64,000 nt of DNA from Gillisia sp. CAL575 (GCF_000403785.1 NZ_APHJ01000021.1:372001-436000); one strand, 5' to 3'; positions 25,458 to 33,927 are shown, numbered from the stretch's first letter. Translations and numbers: made by a program. Notes: a model not told the origin generated them from the letters alone.

Positions 25458-27722
25458 ATGACTAAAGTAAAAACATCATTAGGTCGAAGATCCTTTATAA
25501 AAAGTGTGTCTTTAGCTGGAGGAGGACTGATAATTGGATTCAACTGGTTAGCATGTAAAGGCCCTGCAGAAGAAGGAAGCGAAGAATTGGCCATGCAAAT
25601 GCCAGAGGAATGGTTCGAACTAAATGGATATTTAAAAATTGGAGATAATGGAATTGTAACTATTTATTCTCCAAACCCAGAAATAGGGCAAAACGTTAAG
25701 ACTTCAATGCCAATGATCGTTGCTGAAGAGCTGGATGTAGACTGGAATAATGTAGTTGTAGAACAAGCTCCATTAAATACTGAAGTTTTTACCCGTCAAC
25801 TGGCAGGTGGAAGCCAATCTATTCGTCAAGGTTGGCAATCTTTAAGAACAGCCGGAGCTACAGCAAGACAAATGTTGTTAACCGCTGCAGCAAATCAATG
25901 GGAGGTTTCTGTTTCTGAACTTACCGTGGAAAACGGGGTTATTAAGCACGAAGGCAGTGGTAAAACCATCGGATATGGTGAGATCGCAAAGGCCGCCGTA
26001 AATGTTGAAATACCAGAAGAAGTAGAACTAAAAGAAATTGATAATTTTAAAATAATAGGTACATCTCGTAAAAATGTAGATGCAAAGAAGATAGTTACAG
26101 GTCAACCTTTATACGGAATAGACACTTATAAAGAGGGAATGCTTATCGCTATGATTGTACAGCCGCCAGCCTTCGGGATGGAATTTAAATCTATGGATGC
26201 CGAGAAAGCAAAAGGAATGTCAGGCATAAAGGATGTGTTTACTATAGACACCTATCCTGAAGATATGGAAAAGGAATGGAGCGATGTTGGATCTTTTTCT
26301 AAACTAGTTGTAGTTGTTGGGGAATCTACATGGCAAGTAATGCAGGCTAGAAAAGAGGTGAAAGTTCAATGGGATCTAAATCCAAAGCTGACCAAAGAAA
26401 TTGAAATTCTTGAAAAATCTGCAGGAATGGATGGAGCTACCGGACTGGAAAGCAGTGATATTCATACTAATTTAATGGCTGAAGTTGGATCTAAAAAATC
26501 GGAGATCGTTAGAAAAGATGGTGATCCTGAGAAAGCATTTAAGAATGCAGCACGGGTGATTGAGCGCTCCTACACCTGCCCTTTCTTATCGCACAATTGT
26601 ATGGAACCTATGAATTTCTTCGCCGATGTTAGCGAGGGCAAAGCAGAATTATTGGGACCTATACAAACCCCGGAATATGCTGAAATAAGTGTAAAAAAAC
26701 GCTTAGGTTATGACCTTGACAATATAGACATTCAAATGACCCGCATGGGTGGTGGTTTCGGCCGAAGACTCTACGGTCATTTCCTGGTGGAAGCTGCTGT
26801 AATTTCAGAAAAGATGGGTACGCCAATTAAACTTGTATATTCTCGTGAAGACGATATGACAAACGGGGTTTATCGCCCAGCTTATCATGTTACCTATAGA
26901 GCTGCCATTGATGCTAATAATAAACTTACTGCTTTTCATGTAAATGCAGGTGGAATTCCGGAGAGTCCGCTATTTGCGAATCGTTTTCCGGCAGGAGCTA
27001 TAGATAACTATTTAGCTGAAAGTTGGAGTGTGGAGTCAAATATTTCAACTGGAGCCTTTAGAGCTCCGCGATCTAATTTTATAGCTGGAGCAGAACAGTC
27101 TTTCTTGGATGAATTGTCTGAAGAAATGGGTCAAGATCCTATTCAATTCCGCTTAGATATGTTGGAGCGAGCAGGAAGTAATCCTGTGGGAGAAGAAAAT
27201 GATTATGATGCGGCGCGTTATGCGGCTGTACTAAAACTCGCTCGTGACAAATCGGGATGGAATAACAATTCCGGATTGAGCAGAGGTGTTTCTGCCTACT
27301 ATTGCCATAATTCCTATGTGGCACAGGTCCTTGACCTAACAGTAGAGAATAATAAGCCAATAATAGATAAAGTTACCTGCGCAGTAGATTGCGGAATTGT
27401 AGTAAACCCAGATGCAGCCAAAAATATGGTTGAAGGTGGAACTATAGATGGAATTGGCCATGCACTATATAGTGAGATGACCTTTAAGGATGGAGTGCCA
27501 CAGCAAAGCAATTTTGATACCTATAAGATTATTCGACACAATGAAGCTCCAAAAAGCATCGATGTTCATTTTATAAATAACGGAATAGATCCAACCGGAT
27601 TGGGTGAACCACCATTTCCTCCTGTAATGGGAGCTCTTGCAAATGCCCTATATAAGGCCACTGGTAAGCGGTTTTATAAACAACCATTTATTACTGAATT
27701 GCAAGGTGAATTAAAAACCTAA
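25458..27722 (+). CDS. Molybdopterin-binding oxidoreductase subunit, IorB-like, Tat-exported
   Basis: 754 residues. A twin-arginine signal LGRRSFIKSVSLAGGGLIIG lies at about 8-27, ending near a Cys (NWLACKG) that only weakly resembles a lipobox. MTRMGGGFGRRLYGHF (about 423-438) and STGAFRAPRSNFIAGAEQSF (about 530-549) are the molybdopterin-contact segments, and GLGEPPFPPVMGALANAL near the end carries the catalytic Glu. The duplicated N-terminal Mo-domain layout matches IorB rather than PaoC. Likely substrates are N-heterocycles or aldehydes; the sequence does not decide. Expected in the periplasm, facing the inner membrane. Confidence 0.9.
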   Translation: MTKVKTSLGRRSFIKSVSLAGGGLIIGFNWLACKGPAEEGSEELAMQMPEEWFELNGYLKIGDNGIVTIYSPNPEIGQNVKTSMPMIVAEELDVDWNNVVVEQAPLNTEVFTRQLAGGSQSIRQGWQSLRTAGATARQMLLTAAANQWEVSVSELTVENGVIKHEGSGKTIGYGEIAKAAVNVEIPEEVELKEIDNFKIIGTSRKNVDAKKIVTGQPLYGIDTYKEGMLIAMIVQPPAFGMEFKSMDAEKAKGMSGIKDVFTIDTYPEDMEKEWSDVGSFSKLVVVVGESTWQVMQARKEVKVQWDLNPKLTKEIEILEKSAGMDGATGLESSDIHTNLMAEVGSKKSEIVRKDGDPEKAFKNAARVIERSYTCPFLSHNCMEPMNFFADVSEGKAELLGPIQTPEYAEISVKKRLGYDLDNIDIQMTRMGGGFGRRLYGHFLVEAAVISEKMGTPIKLVYSREDDMTNGVYRPAYHVTYRAAIDANNKLTAFHVNAGGIPESPLFANRFPAGAIDNYLAESWSVESNISTGAFRAPRSNFIAGAEQSFLDELSEEMGQDPIQFRLDMLERAGSNPVGEENDYDAARYAAVLKLARDKSGWNNNSGLSRGVSAYYCHNSYVAQVLDLTVENNKPIIDKVTCAVDCGIVVNPDAAKNMVEGGTIDGIGHALYSEMTFKDGVPQQSNFDTYKIIRHNEAPKSIDVHFINNGIDPTGLGEPPFPPVMGALANALYKATGKRFYKQPFITELQGELKT

Positions 27723-27741
27723 TTAGATTTCTTTTATAAAA

Positions 27742-28080
27742 ATGAAACAGATAAGGGTAAAGTGCTGGATAGAAGAAAAAGGTGAAAAATTTTATGGGCC
27801 GGGACCTCATGAATTGGTAAAACAAATTCAAAAAGAAGGTTCCCTTTCAAAAGCAGCAGAGCAAATGCATCTATCTTATAGAAAAGGATGGGAAATGGTT
27901 CAGAAATTAAATCTTTATTCTGAAGAACCTCTTATAATATTGAAAAAGGGAGGCCCGCATGGTGGCGGAGCTAAAGTGACACCTCATGCCTTAGCTATAT
28001 TTGAAGAATATGAAAACCTTCAGCTGAAGATCCAAGAACTAATAAAGCAGCAAGATAAATTACTTAAGGTCTTAAAATAA
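27742..28080 (+). CDS. ModE-like winged-helix DNA-binding protein without a molybdate domain
   Basis: 112 residues corresponding only to the N-terminal LysR-type helix-turn-helix domain of ModE: IQKEGSLSKAAEQMHLSYRKGWEMVQKLN (about 29-57) is the recognition region and LKKGGPHGGGAKVTPHALAIFEEYENL (about 71-97) the wing. The C-terminal TOBE/MOP domains that bind molybdate in E. coli ModE are absent. It lies 19 bases after the IorB-like gene and is read in the same direction. It probably regulates this island, sensing molybdate or the cofactor through some other partner or not at all; that is inference. Confidence 0.85.
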   Translation: MKQIRVKCWIEEKGEKFYGPGPHELVKQIQKEGSLSKAAEQMHLSYRKGWEMVQKLNLYSEEPLIILKKGGPHGGGAKVTPHALAIFEEYENLQLKIQELIKQQDKLLKVLK

Positions 28081-28156
28081 CATTAAAGCCTAAGATTAGT
28101 CGGTAGTCTTTCTTAAATTTATAAACCGATATGTTTTTAAATACATAACGCTTTTA

Positions 28157-29311
28157 ATGAATACAAAAAAGAAGATATATCTGGATTATAATGCGACCAC
28201 ACCGGTAGCTAAGCTGGTGGTGGCGGCTATGCTGCCATTTTTTACTGAAAAGTTTGGTAATGCCAGTAGCGATCATCTTTTTGGATGGGATGCTGCGGAA
28301 GGTGTTGAGTTTGCGCGAGAACAGGTTTCCAATTTGGTAAACTGTAAATCTACAGAGATCACATTTACTTCTGGAGCTACCGAAGCTTCAAATCTTGGTC
28401 TTTTCGGATTTTGTAAAAAAAACAGCTCTAAAGGAAAACATATTATTAGCTGCAAAACGGAACATAAAGCGATTCTGGATACCATGAAGGCGCTGCAAAA
28501 CCAAGGTTTTCAGATCACTTATTTAGATGTGGATGTAGAAGGTAATATTGATCTTGAGGAATTAAAGAATAATATTACTGCGGAAACTATTCTTGTTTGT
28601 TTGATGCTTGCTAATAACGAAACCGGATTGATTCATCCCATGCAGGAAATTGAAAAGATAGTGCATGCAAATGGAGCGAAATTGATGAGTGATATCACGC
28701 AGGCGGTCGGCAAGATTCCGGTAGACCTAAAAGAATTGAATCTGGATATGGCCATATTTTCTTCTCATAAGATCTACGGACCTAAAGGTGTTGGTGCGTT
28801 ATATATCAATAAAAAGAATAAGGTAGAGATCGATCAAACAGTTTTTGGCGGAGGTCAGGAAAAAGGAATGCGACCAGGAACTTTGAACGTACCTGGAATT
28901 GTTGGTTTTGGAAAAGCTGCAGAAATTGCTGCTGCTGAAATGAATGAGGAAGTTATTAGAATATCCAAATTGAGAAATAAGCTCGAGGAGGTTTTGGAAG
29001 AAATTGAAGAAGTAATTATCAATTCAAAGAATAGTGACCGACTTCCAAATACTACCAATGTCTCTTTTGAAAATATCGATGGCAACAATTTATTGAGGAA
29101 ACTTAACAATCTTGCAGTTTCCCGTGGTTCGGCTTGTACTTCGAATTTGATAAATCCATCACACGTATTAAAAGCGATGGGACTAAGCGATGAGCTAGCA
29201 CTATCTTCTATAAGAATCAGTCTCGGTAGAAATACTGCTCTTGCTGATATTGAATTCGCTGCGGAAGAAATAAAAAATACAATAGACCACCTAAAAAATG
29301 CAGTGGTATGA
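28157..29311 (+). CDS. Cysteine desulfurase (NifS/IscS family)
   Basis: 384-residue PLP enzyme that moves sulfur from cysteine to a carrier. Lys205 in SSHKIYGPKG binds PLP, His104 in CKTEHKAI contacts the cofactor, and Cys327 in SRGSACTSN holds the persulfide. Because its stop overlaps the xdhC-type gene start by four bases and all neighbours serve molybdenum cofactor, its likely task is to supply the terminal sulfido ligand of the Mo site through XdhC, as NifS4 does for Rhodobacter capsulatus xanthine dehydrogenase; it could also feed MoaD thiocarboxylation. General Fe-S assembly genes (SufBCD) are not nearby. Confidence 0.93.
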   Translation: MNTKKKIYLDYNATTPVAKLVVAAMLPFFTEKFGNASSDHLFGWDAAEGVEFAREQVSNLVNCKSTEITFTSGATEASNLGLFGFCKKNSSKGKHIISCKTEHKAILDTMKALQNQGFQITYLDVDVEGNIDLEELKNNITAETILVCLMLANNETGLIHPMQEIEKIVHANGAKLMSDITQAVGKIPVDLKELNLDMAIFSSHKIYGPKGVGALYINKKNKVEIDQTVFGGGQEKGMRPGTLNVPGIVGFGKAAEIAAAEMNEEVIRISKLRNKLEEVLEEIEEVIINSKNSDRLPNTTNVSFENIDGNNLLRKLNNLAVSRGSACTSNLINPSHVLKAMGLSDELALSSIRISLGRNTALADIEFAAEEIKNTIDHLKNAVV

Positions 29312-30468
29312 GAGAGTTAGAGTTCATCATAGCACAGTATGAAAACTTGAGTTCCCAAGGAACCGGATGCGTGCTTGCGACCGTGGTTCATGTGGAAGGT
29401 TCTTCCTATAGACGTGCCGGAGCGAGAATGCTGGTAGACGAATTCGGGAATATTACTGGAGCTATAAGCGGTGGTTGTTTGGAAGGCGATGCGCTTAGAA
29501 AAGCTTTACACGCCTTACATCAGCAGAAAAACAAACTTATCACTTATGACACCAGTGATGACGACGACGCGATAATAGGCGCGCAGTTAGGCTGTAACGG
29601 TATCATTCAAGTGTTGTTTGAGCCTTTGGATTATGGAGATGTCTTAAATCCGTGCGAATTATTGAAAGCTATTGTTGCACAGAAGCATGCTTTGACCATA
29701 ATTGTACAGTTTAATTTAGATAGATCTAAAGATCAAGCGGGTACAATTTTATTGATCGATAAAAATTTAAAATACAGCGGAAAGAAACCTGAGAAAGAAT
29801 TATTAGATCTTATTCTGGAACAAGCTCAACTCACTCTTCAAAATAAGAGATCTCATTTCGCCGAATTTACTATCCACGAAGAAACACAGCATTTGTTTAT
29901 CCAGAATTATCAACCTCCAGTGAAATTGATCATTGTTGGAGCGGGAAACGATGCTCAGATACTGGCACAACAGGGAGAACTTCTTGGTTGGGAAGTGATT
30001 GTAACAGATGGTAGACCAACGCATGCTAATAAAGAACGTTTTACCAGTTCTTGCCAAATAATTGTTACCAAGCCTGAACAAACATTGGAAAATATTGAGA
30101 TAGATCAACGTAGTTGTTTTGTGTTGATGAGTCATAATTATAAGTACGATCTGGCGGTGTTAAAGTTGCTTTTAGCTGAAGATCAAATTCCATATATCGG
30201 AATTTTAGGCCCAATGAAGAAATATCAACGAATGCAAAACGACTTGAATACTGAGGGGTTTTATATATCTGAAGAATTTAAAAAAAGAATGCATGCTCCA
30301 ATAGGTTTGGAAATTGGCGCGGAAACACCTGCAGAAATAGGACTTTCAATTTTAGCTGAAATTCAATCGGTTTTAACGCATACCAGTGCAAGACCACTTA
30401 GAGAGAGGTCGGAGCCTATACATGAAAAAAGCGAAAACCGCTTTAAAAAAATATTAACGTCAAGCTGA
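29308..30468 (+). CDS. XdhC family molybdenum cofactor insertion/sulfuration protein
   Basis: 386 residues with the two XdhC halves. CVLATVVHVEGSSYRRAGARM (about 21-41) and GAISGGCLEGDAL (about 51-63) are the cofactor-binding N-terminal segments. A C-terminal Rossmann-like domain has LIIVGAGNDAQILAQQGELLGW (about 208-229) and APIGLEIGAETPAEIGLSILAEI. XdhC proteins bind Moco, protect it during sulfuration by the desulfurase and pass it to the apoenzyme. Expected client: the PaoC- or IorB-like subunit. The last four codons and the stop lie inside an intergenic class B repeat (from 30458), so its C terminus has been set by that element. Confidence 0.92.
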   Translation: MRELEFIIAQYENLSSQGTGCVLATVVHVEGSSYRRAGARMLVDEFGNITGAISGGCLEGDALRKALHALHQQKNKLITYDTSDDDDAIIGAQLGCNGIIQVLFEPLDYGDVLNPCELLKAIVAQKHALTIIVQFNLDRSKDQAGTILLIDKNLKYSGKKPEKELLDLILEQAQLTLQNKRSHFAEFTIHEETQHLFIQNYQPPVKLIIVGAGNDAQILAQQGELLGWEVIVTDGRPTHANKERFTSSCQIIVTKPEQTLENIEIDQRSCFVLMSHNYKYDLAVLKLLLAEDQIPYIGILGPMKKYQRMQNDLNTEGFYISEEFKKRMHAPIGLEIGAETPAEIGLSILAEIQSVLTHTSARPLRERSEPIHEKSENRFKKILTSS

Positions 30469-30537
30469 ACTTGTTTCAGCTTCTCATATTATTTGATAGT
30501 AAGTTTATGAGATCCTGAAATAAATTCAGGATGACCA
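30458..30537. repeat. Palindromic repeat, class B, overlapping the 3' end of the xdhC-like gene
   Basis: CGTCAAGCTGAACTTGTTTC (30458 on), with the internal stem AGCTGAA/TTTCAGCT, is followed by GAGATCCTGAAATAAATTCA (30510 on) and GGATGACC. The two halves form the inverted pair seen again at 32428-32556. It fills the gap before the MocA-like gene. Confidence 0.75.
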
Positions 30538-30562
30538 TATTCTAATAATTTAGATAAAAAGT

Positions 30563-31171
30563 TTGATACAAAATGCTAAAATAGGAGTTGTGATTCTGGC
30601 GGCAGGATCTTCCAGCCGACTTGGATATGCCAAGCAACTGGTGGAATTTAAAGGCAAATCATTATTGCAACATGCTATAGATGTTTCAGATTTGCTTGAA
30701 TTTGAAACAAAAGTTTTAGTCTTAGGAGCTAGGAAAGATAAGATAGAAAGTGAAATAGATCTAAAGGAATTTGAGGTTGTGATGAATGAGAATTGGGAAG
30801 AAGGAATGTCTTCTAGTATCAGGAAAGGCGTGTTGAGGTCTCAGGAATCGGAAAATGATTTGGACCATATATTAATCTTGCTTTCAGATCAACCCTTTGT
30901 GAGTAAAGAAAGAATTGAGGAATTGATACAGGTTCATTTGGATAAAAATAGTCAAGCTACCTTTTCAGAATATGCTGGGAATATTGGAGTTCCTGCAATT
31001 TTTTCCGCGGAAGTTTTTTATGATTTGAAAGAATTGAAAGGAGATCAAGGAGCGAAAAAACTAATTCATGATCAGAATTTAGATTTCGAGATAGTAAAAT
31101 TTGAAATGGGAAATTTTGATGTGGATACTGCAGAAGATGTAGAATTATTAAAACAGATGGAAGAAGAATGA
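30563..31171 (+). CDS. Molybdenum cofactor cytidylyltransferase-like NTP transferase (MocA family)
   Basis: 202-residue nucleotidyltransferase expected to add CMP from CTP to Mo-molybdopterin, giving the MCD cofactor of xanthine-oxidase-family enzymes. LAAGSSSRLGYAKQLVEFKG (about 12-31) is the NTP-binding loop, ILLSDQPFVSKE (about 111-122) the metal-binding segment (Asp-Gln-Pro), and GDQGAKKLI and NFDVDTAEDVELL the C-terminal signature. The start is a TTG at 30563: the frame upstream closes at a TAG at 30551 and no ATG is available. Its presence, with no MobA gene near, fits two MCD-type clients rather than MGD enzymes. Confidence 0.9.
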   Translation: MIQNAKIGVVILAAGSSSRLGYAKQLVEFKGKSLLQHAIDVSDLLEFETKVLVLGARKDKIESEIDLKEFEVVMNENWEEGMSSSIRKGVLRSQESENDLDHILILLSDQPFVSKERIEELIQVHLDKNSQATFSEYAGNIGVPAIFSAEVFYDLKELKGDQGAKKLIHDQNLDFEIVKFEMGNFDVDTAEDVELLKQMEEE

Positions 31172-31404
31172 AAGTGAATGTAAAATATTTTGGTGTGATT
31201 GCTGAATCAGCTGGGAAAAACGAAGAAGTTTTAGAACTGAAGCAAGGAACATCTGTAAAAGATCTAAAGAATCAGCAGATCAAAAAATATCAGATTCAGG
31301 ATGCAGAATCGGTACAAATTGCCGTGAATCAGGATTTAAATAATGAAGCAGAACTAAAAGAGGACGATGAGGTGGCTTTTTTACCACCATTTGCAGGAGG
31401 ATAA
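31168..31404 (+). CDS. moaD: Molybdopterin synthase sulfur carrier subunit MoaD
   Basis: 78-residue ubiquitin-like protein ending in PPFAGG, the C-terminal Gly-Gly that is adenylated and thiocarboxylated. MKVNVKYFGVIAESAGKNEE and VAVNQ-like segment IAVNQDLNNEAELKEDDEVAFL match MoaD. It overlaps the MocA-like gene by four bases and the MoeB-like gene by one, so the three are tightly coupled. It pairs with MoaE, encoded about 1.2 kb downstream, to convert cPMP to molybdopterin. Confidence 0.92.
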   Translation: MKVNVKYFGVIAESAGKNEEVLELKQGTSVKDLKNQQIKKYQIQDAESVQIAVNQDLNNEAELKEDDEVAFLPPFAGG

Positions 31405-32417
31405 TGAGATACGACAGACAAATAAAATTAGATGAAGTTGGAGTTTCCGGACAGGAAAAACTTCGCAGTGCCAGTGTACTTATAGTTGGTGTGGGCGGAC
31501 TTGGATGTCCTGCAGCGCAATATCTAGCAAGTGCTGGTGTAGGGAAGATTGGCTTGATGGATCACGATAAGGTTTCCATAACTAATCTCCATCGACAGGT
31601 TTTGTATGAGGAAAATGATATTGGTAAGTCTAAAGCAATAGTGGCTAAAGGTAAGTTACAACGATTAAATAGTGAGATTGAATTGATTGCGATTGAAGAA
31701 GCCTTAACAATTAAAAATGCGGAAAAGCTTTTCGGTCAGTATGATCTCATCTTGGATGGAACCGATAATTTCGAAACGAAATACCTGATTAACGATGCCT
31801 GTATTTTAACAGGGAAGCCATGGGTATATGCTTCGATCTATAAAAATGAAGGACAACTTTCAGTTTTTAATTATGAAAATGGACCGACATACAGATGTCT
31901 TTTTCCGAAGACAACACGACAAAATATAAGTTGTGAAGCAACCGGAGTTTTAGGAGTAGTTCCAGGAATTTTCGGAATGCTTCAGGCGATGGAAGCTCTC
32001 AAGATAATTTTAGGTGTTGGAAACGTGCTTTCAGGAAAACTTAAAATATCGAATCTGCTTTCAGGTTCAGAACAAATTCTGAAGCTTCAGCAAAGACCAG
32101 AAGAGATTGATAAGATCAGAAAAAATGGAATTATTCCAGTTAAGATAGAATGCCAGATAAGTGATGAATCCAGGTTGTATTTAGATATTCGTGAAATTTT
32201 TGAACAGCCAAGGATTAATTCAGCAAAAGTAATTCAAATCCCACTGAGCGATCTTGATGAACGCATATGGGAAATTCCGAAGGAGGAAGAAATATTAGTC
32301 TTTTGCCAGTCGGGTAAACGAAGTAAAAAAGTTGTGGATCTGTTGAAAGCTGAATACGGCTTCCAGAATCTTACAAATGTAGAGGGAGGAATAGAAACTA
32401 TAATTTCGAATTCCTGA
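31404..32417 (+). CDS. moeB: MoeB/ThiF-type adenylyltransferase fused to a rhodanese domain
   Basis: 337 residues. Residues 1-235 form an E1-like domain: VGVGGLGCPAAQYLASAGVG (about 28-47) is the ATP-binding loop, and LILDGTDNFETKYLINDAC the Asp-bearing segment. Residues about 245-337 form a rhodanese domain with Cys301 in FCQSGKRS. It adenylates the MoaD Gly-Gly end and can bring sulfur to it through the rhodanese Cys, as in MOCS3. The structural zinc CxxC pair of E. coli MoeB is not visible: the segment reads PTYRCLFP with only one Cys. Other possible client: ThiS, but moaD lies directly upstream. Confidence 0.9.
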   Translation: MRYDRQIKLDEVGVSGQEKLRSASVLIVGVGGLGCPAAQYLASAGVGKIGLMDHDKVSITNLHRQVLYEENDIGKSKAIVAKGKLQRLNSEIELIAIEEALTIKNAEKLFGQYDLILDGTDNFETKYLINDACILTGKPWVYASIYKNEGQLSVFNYENGPTYRCLFPKTTRQNISCEATGVLGVVPGIFGMLQAMEALKIILGVGNVLSGKLKISNLLSGSEQILKLQQRPEEIDKIRKNGIIPVKIECQISDESRLYLDIREIFEQPRINSAKVIQIPLSDLDERIWEIPKEEEILVFCQSGKRSKKVVDLLKAEYGFQNLTNVEGGIETIISNS

Positions 32418-32427
32418 TTAAGAAATT

Positions 32428-32556
32428 GAGACCATGAAACAAGTTCAGGGTGACGATAAGATAGGGAACACGTCATGCTGAACTTGTTTCAGCATCTAAA
32501 AGTAAAAATTAAAGAAGTAATTCAAAATAGACCCAGAAATAAATTCAGGGTGACGA
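32428..32556. repeat. Palindromic repeats, class B, between moeB and moaE
   Basis: Three related units: GAGACCATGAAACAAGTTCA then GGGTGACG (32428-32455), CGTCATGCTGAACTTGTTTC then AGCATCT (32471-32497, inverted), and AGACCCAGAAATAAATTCAG then GGTGACG (32529-32556). Each half-unit pairs with a neighbour of opposite orientation. They take up almost all of the 168-base gap inside an otherwise compact operon. Confidence 0.75.
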
Positions 32557-32585
32557 TAAGAAAAAAGGAGTTAAAGCAGTAATTA

Positions 32586-33029
32586 ATGGATAAGAAAAAA
32601 CCAAAGAAAGTATTCGTACAGGGCGCAATTCCACCGGAAAAGATCGGCAATTCTATAGCGAATCATCAATCCAAGACCAATATCGGTGCACACAGCATCT
32701 TTCTAGGACAGATTCGCGCTGATGAAATCGACGGTAAAACGGTAAGCGCTATTGATTATTCGGCTTACGAAGAAATGGCAGAAAGTGTTTTTCACGAGAT
32801 CAGGGAAGCGGCATTTTCTAAATTCGATATTACCTGTGCCCATATTTATCATAGTCTGGGCCCTGTGAAAACTGGAGAGTTATGTCTTTTTGTATTTACC
32901 TCTTCGGCACACCGAAAGATTGCGATAGAAGCTTGTAATTATTTTGTTGAAGAGATCAAGGCCAATGTGCCAATTTTTGGAAAAGAGATTTTCGAAGATG
33001 AAACCCACCAATGGAAAGTGAATACATAG
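32586..33029 (+). CDS. moaE: Molybdopterin synthase catalytic subunit MoaE
   Basis: 147 residues. GAHSIFLGQIRADEIDGKTVSAIDYSAYEEMAE (about 35-67) and CAHIYHSLGPVKTGELCLFVFTSSAHRKIAIEACNYFVEEIKANVP cover the MoaE fold and active site. Lys in EEIKANVP corresponds to E. coli Lys119. The later PFWKRE motif of E. coli reads PIFGKE here, so the second active-site Lys is shifted by one position. It forms the heterotetramer with MoaD that inserts the dithiolene sulfurs into cPMP. A one-base gap separates it from moaC-mogA. Confidence 0.93.
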   Translation: MDKKKPKKVFVQGAIPPEKIGNSIANHQSKTNIGAHSIFLGQIRADEIDGKTVSAIDYSAYEEMAESVFHEIREAAFSKFDITCAHIYHSLGPVKTGELCLFVFTSSAHRKIAIEACNYFVEEIKANVPIFGKEIFEDETHQWKVNT

Positions 33030-33030
33030 T

Positions 33031-33927
33031 ATGGTTGATATTACTCATAAAATAAATACGCTGAGGGAAGCTACTGCGATTGCGATAGTAAGGACTTCCA
33101 GCGAAGAAACGATAAAGGCGTTACAGGAAAATAGAGTTCCGAAAGGGAATGTTTTTGAAATGGCCAAAGCGGCAGGACTCCTGGGAGTAAAGAAAACTCC
33201 AGATCTTTTGCCCGATTGCCATCCGCTACCTATTGAATATACAGGAATAGAATATGAGATAAACGGATTGGAGATCCAGATTTCGGTTAAGGTGAAGACC
33301 ATTTATAAGACTGGCGTAGAGGTGGAAGCCATGCATGGAGCAAGTATTGTAGCACTTACTATGTATGATATGCTAAAACCTATAGATAAACATGTGGAAA
33401 TCGGGACGATAAAACTTCAGAATAAAAAAGGCGGGAAATCTTCTTATAAAATTGATGCTGAAGGACTTACTGCTAAAGTAATAGTTTGTTCAGATACCAT
33501 TTCGAAGGAAAAAGGAGAAGATAAAGCGGGAAAGGCCATCGTTTCAAAATTGGAAGAACTTGGAATCAAAGCTGAAAGAATTATTATTCCTGATGAAGCC
33601 GATGAGATAAAATTAGCTTTAAATTCTGCAGATGCAGATATAATTATTTTTACAGGAGGAACGGGTGTTGGGCCACGTGACGTAACTTCAGAAACTATAG
33701 AACCAATGCTGGACTTGAAACTGAAAGGCGTTGAGGAGCAAATGAGAAATTACGGGCAGCAACGCATGCCATATGCGATGCTTTCTAGATCTGTAGCCGG
33801 AATTAAGGACGGAAAAGTAGTGCTGGCATTGCCGGGATCTACTAAAGGAGCTGCAGAATGTATGGATGCAATATTTCCGCATGTATTGCACGTTTTTAAA
33901 GTGATAGAAGGAAAAAGACATGATTGA
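33031..33927 (+). CDS. MoaC-MogA fusion (bifunctional cPMP synthase / molybdopterin adenylyltransferase)
   Basis: 298 residues joining two non-adjacent steps. Residues 1-145 are MoaC: REATAIAIVRTSSEETIKAL, KKTPDLLPDCHPLPIEYTGI and VEVEAMHGASIVALTMYDMLKPIDK hold the catalytic Lys and His. With MoaA it forms cPMP from GTP. Residues about 148-298 are a MogA/MoaB-type domain: VIVCSDTISKEKGEDKAGKAI, IIIFTGGTGVGPRDVTSETIEPMLD (adenylylation motif) and LALPGSTKGAAECMDAIFPH. Fused MoaCB proteins occur in several phyla. Ends overlapping moaA by eight bases. Confidence 0.92.
   Translation: MVDITHKINTLREATAIAIVRTSSEETIKALQENRVPKGNVFEMAKAAGLLGVKKTPDLLPDCHPLPIEYTGIEYEINGLEIQISVKVKTIYKTGVEVEAMHGASIVALTMYDMLKPIDKHVEIGTIKLQNKKGGKSSYKIDAEGLTAKVIVCSDTISKEKGEDKAGKAIVSKLEELGIKAERIIIPDEADEIKLALNSADADIIIFTGGTGVGPRDVTSETIEPMLDLKLKGVEEQMRNYGQQRMPYAMLSRSVAGIKDGKVVLALPGSTKGAAECMDAIFPHVLHVFKVIEGKRHD

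Noticed and set aside
32586-33029. Loss of the second active-site Lys in MoaE (PIFGKE) as evidence of an inactive enzyme
   Set aside because: The neighbouring Lys is one position away and similar segments occur, as far as I recall, in other MoaE proteins; too weak to call inactive.
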